NCBI RefSeq assembly: GCF_910593845.1
Contig: NZ_CAJVAS010000029.1
Location: 1-64,000, forward strand
Source of the DNA: Paenibacillus solanacearum
GTDB lineage: Bacteria > Bacillota > Bacilli > Paenibacillales > NBRC-103111
DNA: 64,000 bases
Reading direction: 5' to 3'
The notes under the pieces are model-generated. The model saw only the letters and a program-made list of their open reading frames with translations, did no database searches and had not been told where the DNA came from. The position numbers were made by a program, and so were the translations under genes. Shown piece by piece: positions 62,437 through 64,000 of the stretch; within the stretch, counting starts at the first letter, position 1; each line of letters starts with the position of its first letter.

Positions 62437-62670
62437 ATGTGGGCGATCATCGGCATCGTGCTGACAGCTGCGGCGATCGGCTGGATCGAGATCCCTTCTC
62501 TCGTAAAAAGAAAACTGAAAAAGGAACTCGTGAGCTTTTCGCTCTGTTTGCTGCTGGCCACAGGCCTGTCCATTGCCAAAAGCATGCAGCTGCAAATACC
62601 GAATCCGCTGGACCTCGTAACTGTAATCTATCAGCCGGTGAGCGACCTCTTGTTTTCCTTGTTAGGCTGA
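62437..62670 (+). CDS. Small germination-receptor D-subunit-like membrane protein
   Basis: 77 residues with two hydrophobic segments (about 2-18 and 32-48) separated by a Lys-rich loop (VKRKLKKEL), plus a C-terminal amphipathic stretch. It lies between ger C and B genes, seven bases after C. Small two-helix D proteins encoded in gerA-type operons modulate receptor activity. Assigned by position and layout; no sequence motif is known to me. Confidence 0.7.
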   Translation: MWAIIGIVLTAAAIGWIEIPSLVKRKLKKELVSFSLCLLLATGLSIAKSMQLQIPNPLDLVTVIYQPVSDLLFSLLG

Positions 62671-62739
62671 TTCATCCATGCGGAGGCGGGAACGGGGTTA
62701 GAACGACAGGTTACAGACGACGGAGGGGAAGCCGCAATC

Positions 62740-63852
62740 ATGCGTGAAAATATAATCTCGGTTCGCCAATTTAGCGTGCTGATCGCCTTCTATACGGTCG
62801 GCACCACCATTCTGATCATACCGGGAGGGCTGGCGACCGATGCCAAGCAGGATGCGTGGATTGCGTCGATCGTCGGCGTCGCATCGATGCTGCTCGTCGT
62901 CCTGCTGTACAATTCGCTCAGCAAGCGCATCCCGAACATGAGTCTGGTGCAGTACAGCGATGTGCTGTTCGGCAAGTGGGCAGGTAAAGCCGTTTCGCTT
63001 CTTCTGGTATTCTTTTCCTTTATCGGCACGGCTACGCTGCTGTTCTACGTCGGCAATTTCATGACGACGCAGGTGATGCCGGATACGCCGATCCAATTCA
63101 TCAACATGCTGTTCATGTCGATTGTGGTGATGGGGCTGCGCCTCGGGCTGGAGACACTTGCGCGCGCCGCGGAAATTTTTTTCCCTTGGTTCGTTCTGCT
63201 GTTTTTCGTCCTGTTCTTGTTTCTAATGCCGGAGATTGAGCTGCAGAAGATGCAGCCGGTATTGGAAAACGGCACGAAGCCGATCCTGAAAGCGGCGTTA
63301 TCGCTCGTGGCTACCGCATCGTTCACGCAAATCGTCCTGCTGATGATCATCCCCGTGCATGTGTCGAATCCGGACAAAGCCCGGAAAGCGTACTATATTG
63401 CCACGATGATCGGCGGGGTCTTTATTATTCTGGTTACGTTCCTCTGCATATCGGTGCTTGGCGTGGACACGACCTCGAGAAATATGTACCCCAGCTATGC
63501 CTTGACGAAAAAAATCAGCATCGGCCATTTTGTCGAGCGGATCGAATCGCTGATGGCCGGTCTGTGGTTTATGTCGATCTACTTCAAGATGACGCTGTAT
63601 TTTTACGGCTGTACGATCGGCATTGCGCAGATGCTGAAGCTGAAAGACTACCGGCCGCTCTGTCTTCCGCTCGGGATGATCGTCGTGGTCTTCTCGCTTG
63701 TCGTCTACCCGAACGTGACGTACATGGCGCGGTGGGATTCTACGGTATATATCCCCTACGCGGCAACGGTCGGCCTGCTGCTGCCTTTGCTGATGCTTGT
63801 CTTTTCCAAGGTGAAAGGAAGACGGCGGAGACAGGCGAAACTGCCTCGATAA
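62740..63852 (+). CDS. Spore germination protein, GerB family (B subunit)
   Basis: 370 residues with ten hydrophobic helices and the APC-transporter-like GerB layout (ISVRQFSVLIAFYTVGTTILIIPG at the start, ETLARAAEIFFPWFVLLF in the middle). It is the germinant-binding subunit, and its pocket determines which nutrient wakes the spore. ATG 62740 lies after GGAGGGG. It is the last gene of the operon; no strong terminator is visible before the next Pho box. Confidence 0.92.
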   Translation: MRENIISVRQFSVLIAFYTVGTTILIIPGGLATDAKQDAWIASIVGVASMLLVVLLYNSLSKRIPNMSLVQYSDVLFGKWAGKAVSLLLVFFSFIGTATLLFYVGNFMTTQVMPDTPIQFINMLFMSIVVMGLRLGLETLARAAEIFFPWFVLLFFVLFLFLMPEIELQKMQPVLENGTKPILKAALSLVATASFTQIVLLMIIPVHVSNPDKARKAYYIATMIGGVFIILVTFLCISVLGVDTTSRNMYPSYALTKKISIGHFVERIESLMAGLWFMSIYFKMTLYFYGCTIGIAQMLKLKDYRPLCLPLGMIVVVFSLVVYPNVTYMARWDSTVYIPYAATVGLLLPLLMLVFSKVKGRRRRQAKLPR

Positions 63853-63854
63853 CT

Positions 63855-63893
63855 TTTACATTCCTTTAACATTTCTCGTTCTTTGTCCTAACA
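63855..63893 (+). promoter_or_regulatory. Second Pho box, upstream of the truncated gene at the window edge
   Basis: TTTACA (63855), TTAACA (63866) and CTAACA (63888) are on an 11-base period with a degenerate third position (63877). This is the same one-two-gap-four pattern as at pstS, and it lies 50 bases before the next start codon. Confidence 0.75.
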
Positions 63894-63942
63894 ATCGTCC
63901 ATTAAGATGGAACCAAAGAGAGTGAAGGTGGGGGTATCGCCA

Positions 63943-64000
63943 ATGAATTCATTCGCCGACCAAATGACGGATCGGATGAAGACCGAACAATACAACAAAA
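63943..64000 (+). CDS. Start of a Pho-box-preceded gene, cut by the window edge
   Basis: Only 19 codons are inside the window (MNSFADQMTDRMKTEQYNK). AAGGTGGGGG precedes the ATG by about eight bases. The product is not recognisable from this much sequence. The upstream Pho box suggests a phosphate-starvation gene, possibly part of the pst transporter or a phosphate-related enzyme. Confidence 0.6.
   Translation, partial: MNSFADQMTDRMKTEQYNK

Noticed and set aside
1-64000. CRISPR arrays, tRNA/rRNA genes, transposases, phage genes and toxin-antitoxin pairs
   Set aside because: I looked for direct repeats, cloverleaf-like segments and typical protein motifs and saw none that could be supported.

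Overview
The window looks like chromosomal DNA from a spore-forming, S-layer-bearing Gram-positive of the Paenibacillaceae (Paenibacillus/Cohnella-like). The reasons are high GC, strong AAGGAGG-type ribosome binding sites with many GTG and TTG starts, a gerA-type germination operon, an SLH-anchored surface protein, YesM/YesN two-component pairs, many AraC regulators and several sugar-binding lipoproteins without their own ATPase. I saw no tRNA, rRNA, CRISPR array, insertion sequence or phage gene. All function calls rest on recognising families by eye.

Layout. 1-4.1 kb: a secreted protein of unknown function, an OmpR/HisKA two-component pair and mscL. 4.2-7.4 kb: an M24 peptidase, convergent with a khtU-khtT K+/H+ antiporter operon. 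7.67-16.55 kb: a cobalamin-riboswitch-controlled operon that I consider the most interesting locus. It encodes a 1337-residue SLH-anchored protein with two alpha/alpha-barrel regions and two DUF4430 (transcobalamin C-terminal-like) regions, then a DUF4430 lipoprotein, EcfT, a fused double EcfA ATPase and an ECF S-component. It reads as a surface-to-membrane vitamin B12 capture and import route built on the intrinsic-factor/transcobalamin fold. 16.6-24.9 kb: a GDSL hydrolase, a DEDDh exonuclease, a DUF3977-like small gene with an apparent CTG start, a secreted zinc phospholipase-like protein with two carbohydrate-binding-type domains, and a nucleotidyltransferase next to a UvrA paralogue.

24.9-55.6 kb is a carbohydrate-utilisation region. 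It holds an oxidoreductase/DUF993/TIM-barrel operon, AraC regulators, a solute-binding protein with a PmoA-like (DUF6807) partner, and one contiguous set of binding protein, two permeases, YesM-type kinase, YesN-type regulator and GH2 beta-mannosidase. A GH95 alpha-fucosidase and three further orphan binding proteins follow, two of them close paralogues. A truncated TRAP DctQ gene sits between two of these units. No sugar ABC ATPase is present, so a shared ATPase of the MsmX type encoded elsewhere is likely.

55.6-64 kb: a YqkE-like protein, an AraC regulator and siderophore-binding lipoprotein separated by a 35-bp perfect Fur-box palindrome, a WGxxGxxG-type protein, an orphan PstS behind an 11-bp-phased Pho box, a gerA-C-D-B germination operon, and the first 19 codons of a gene behind a second Pho box.
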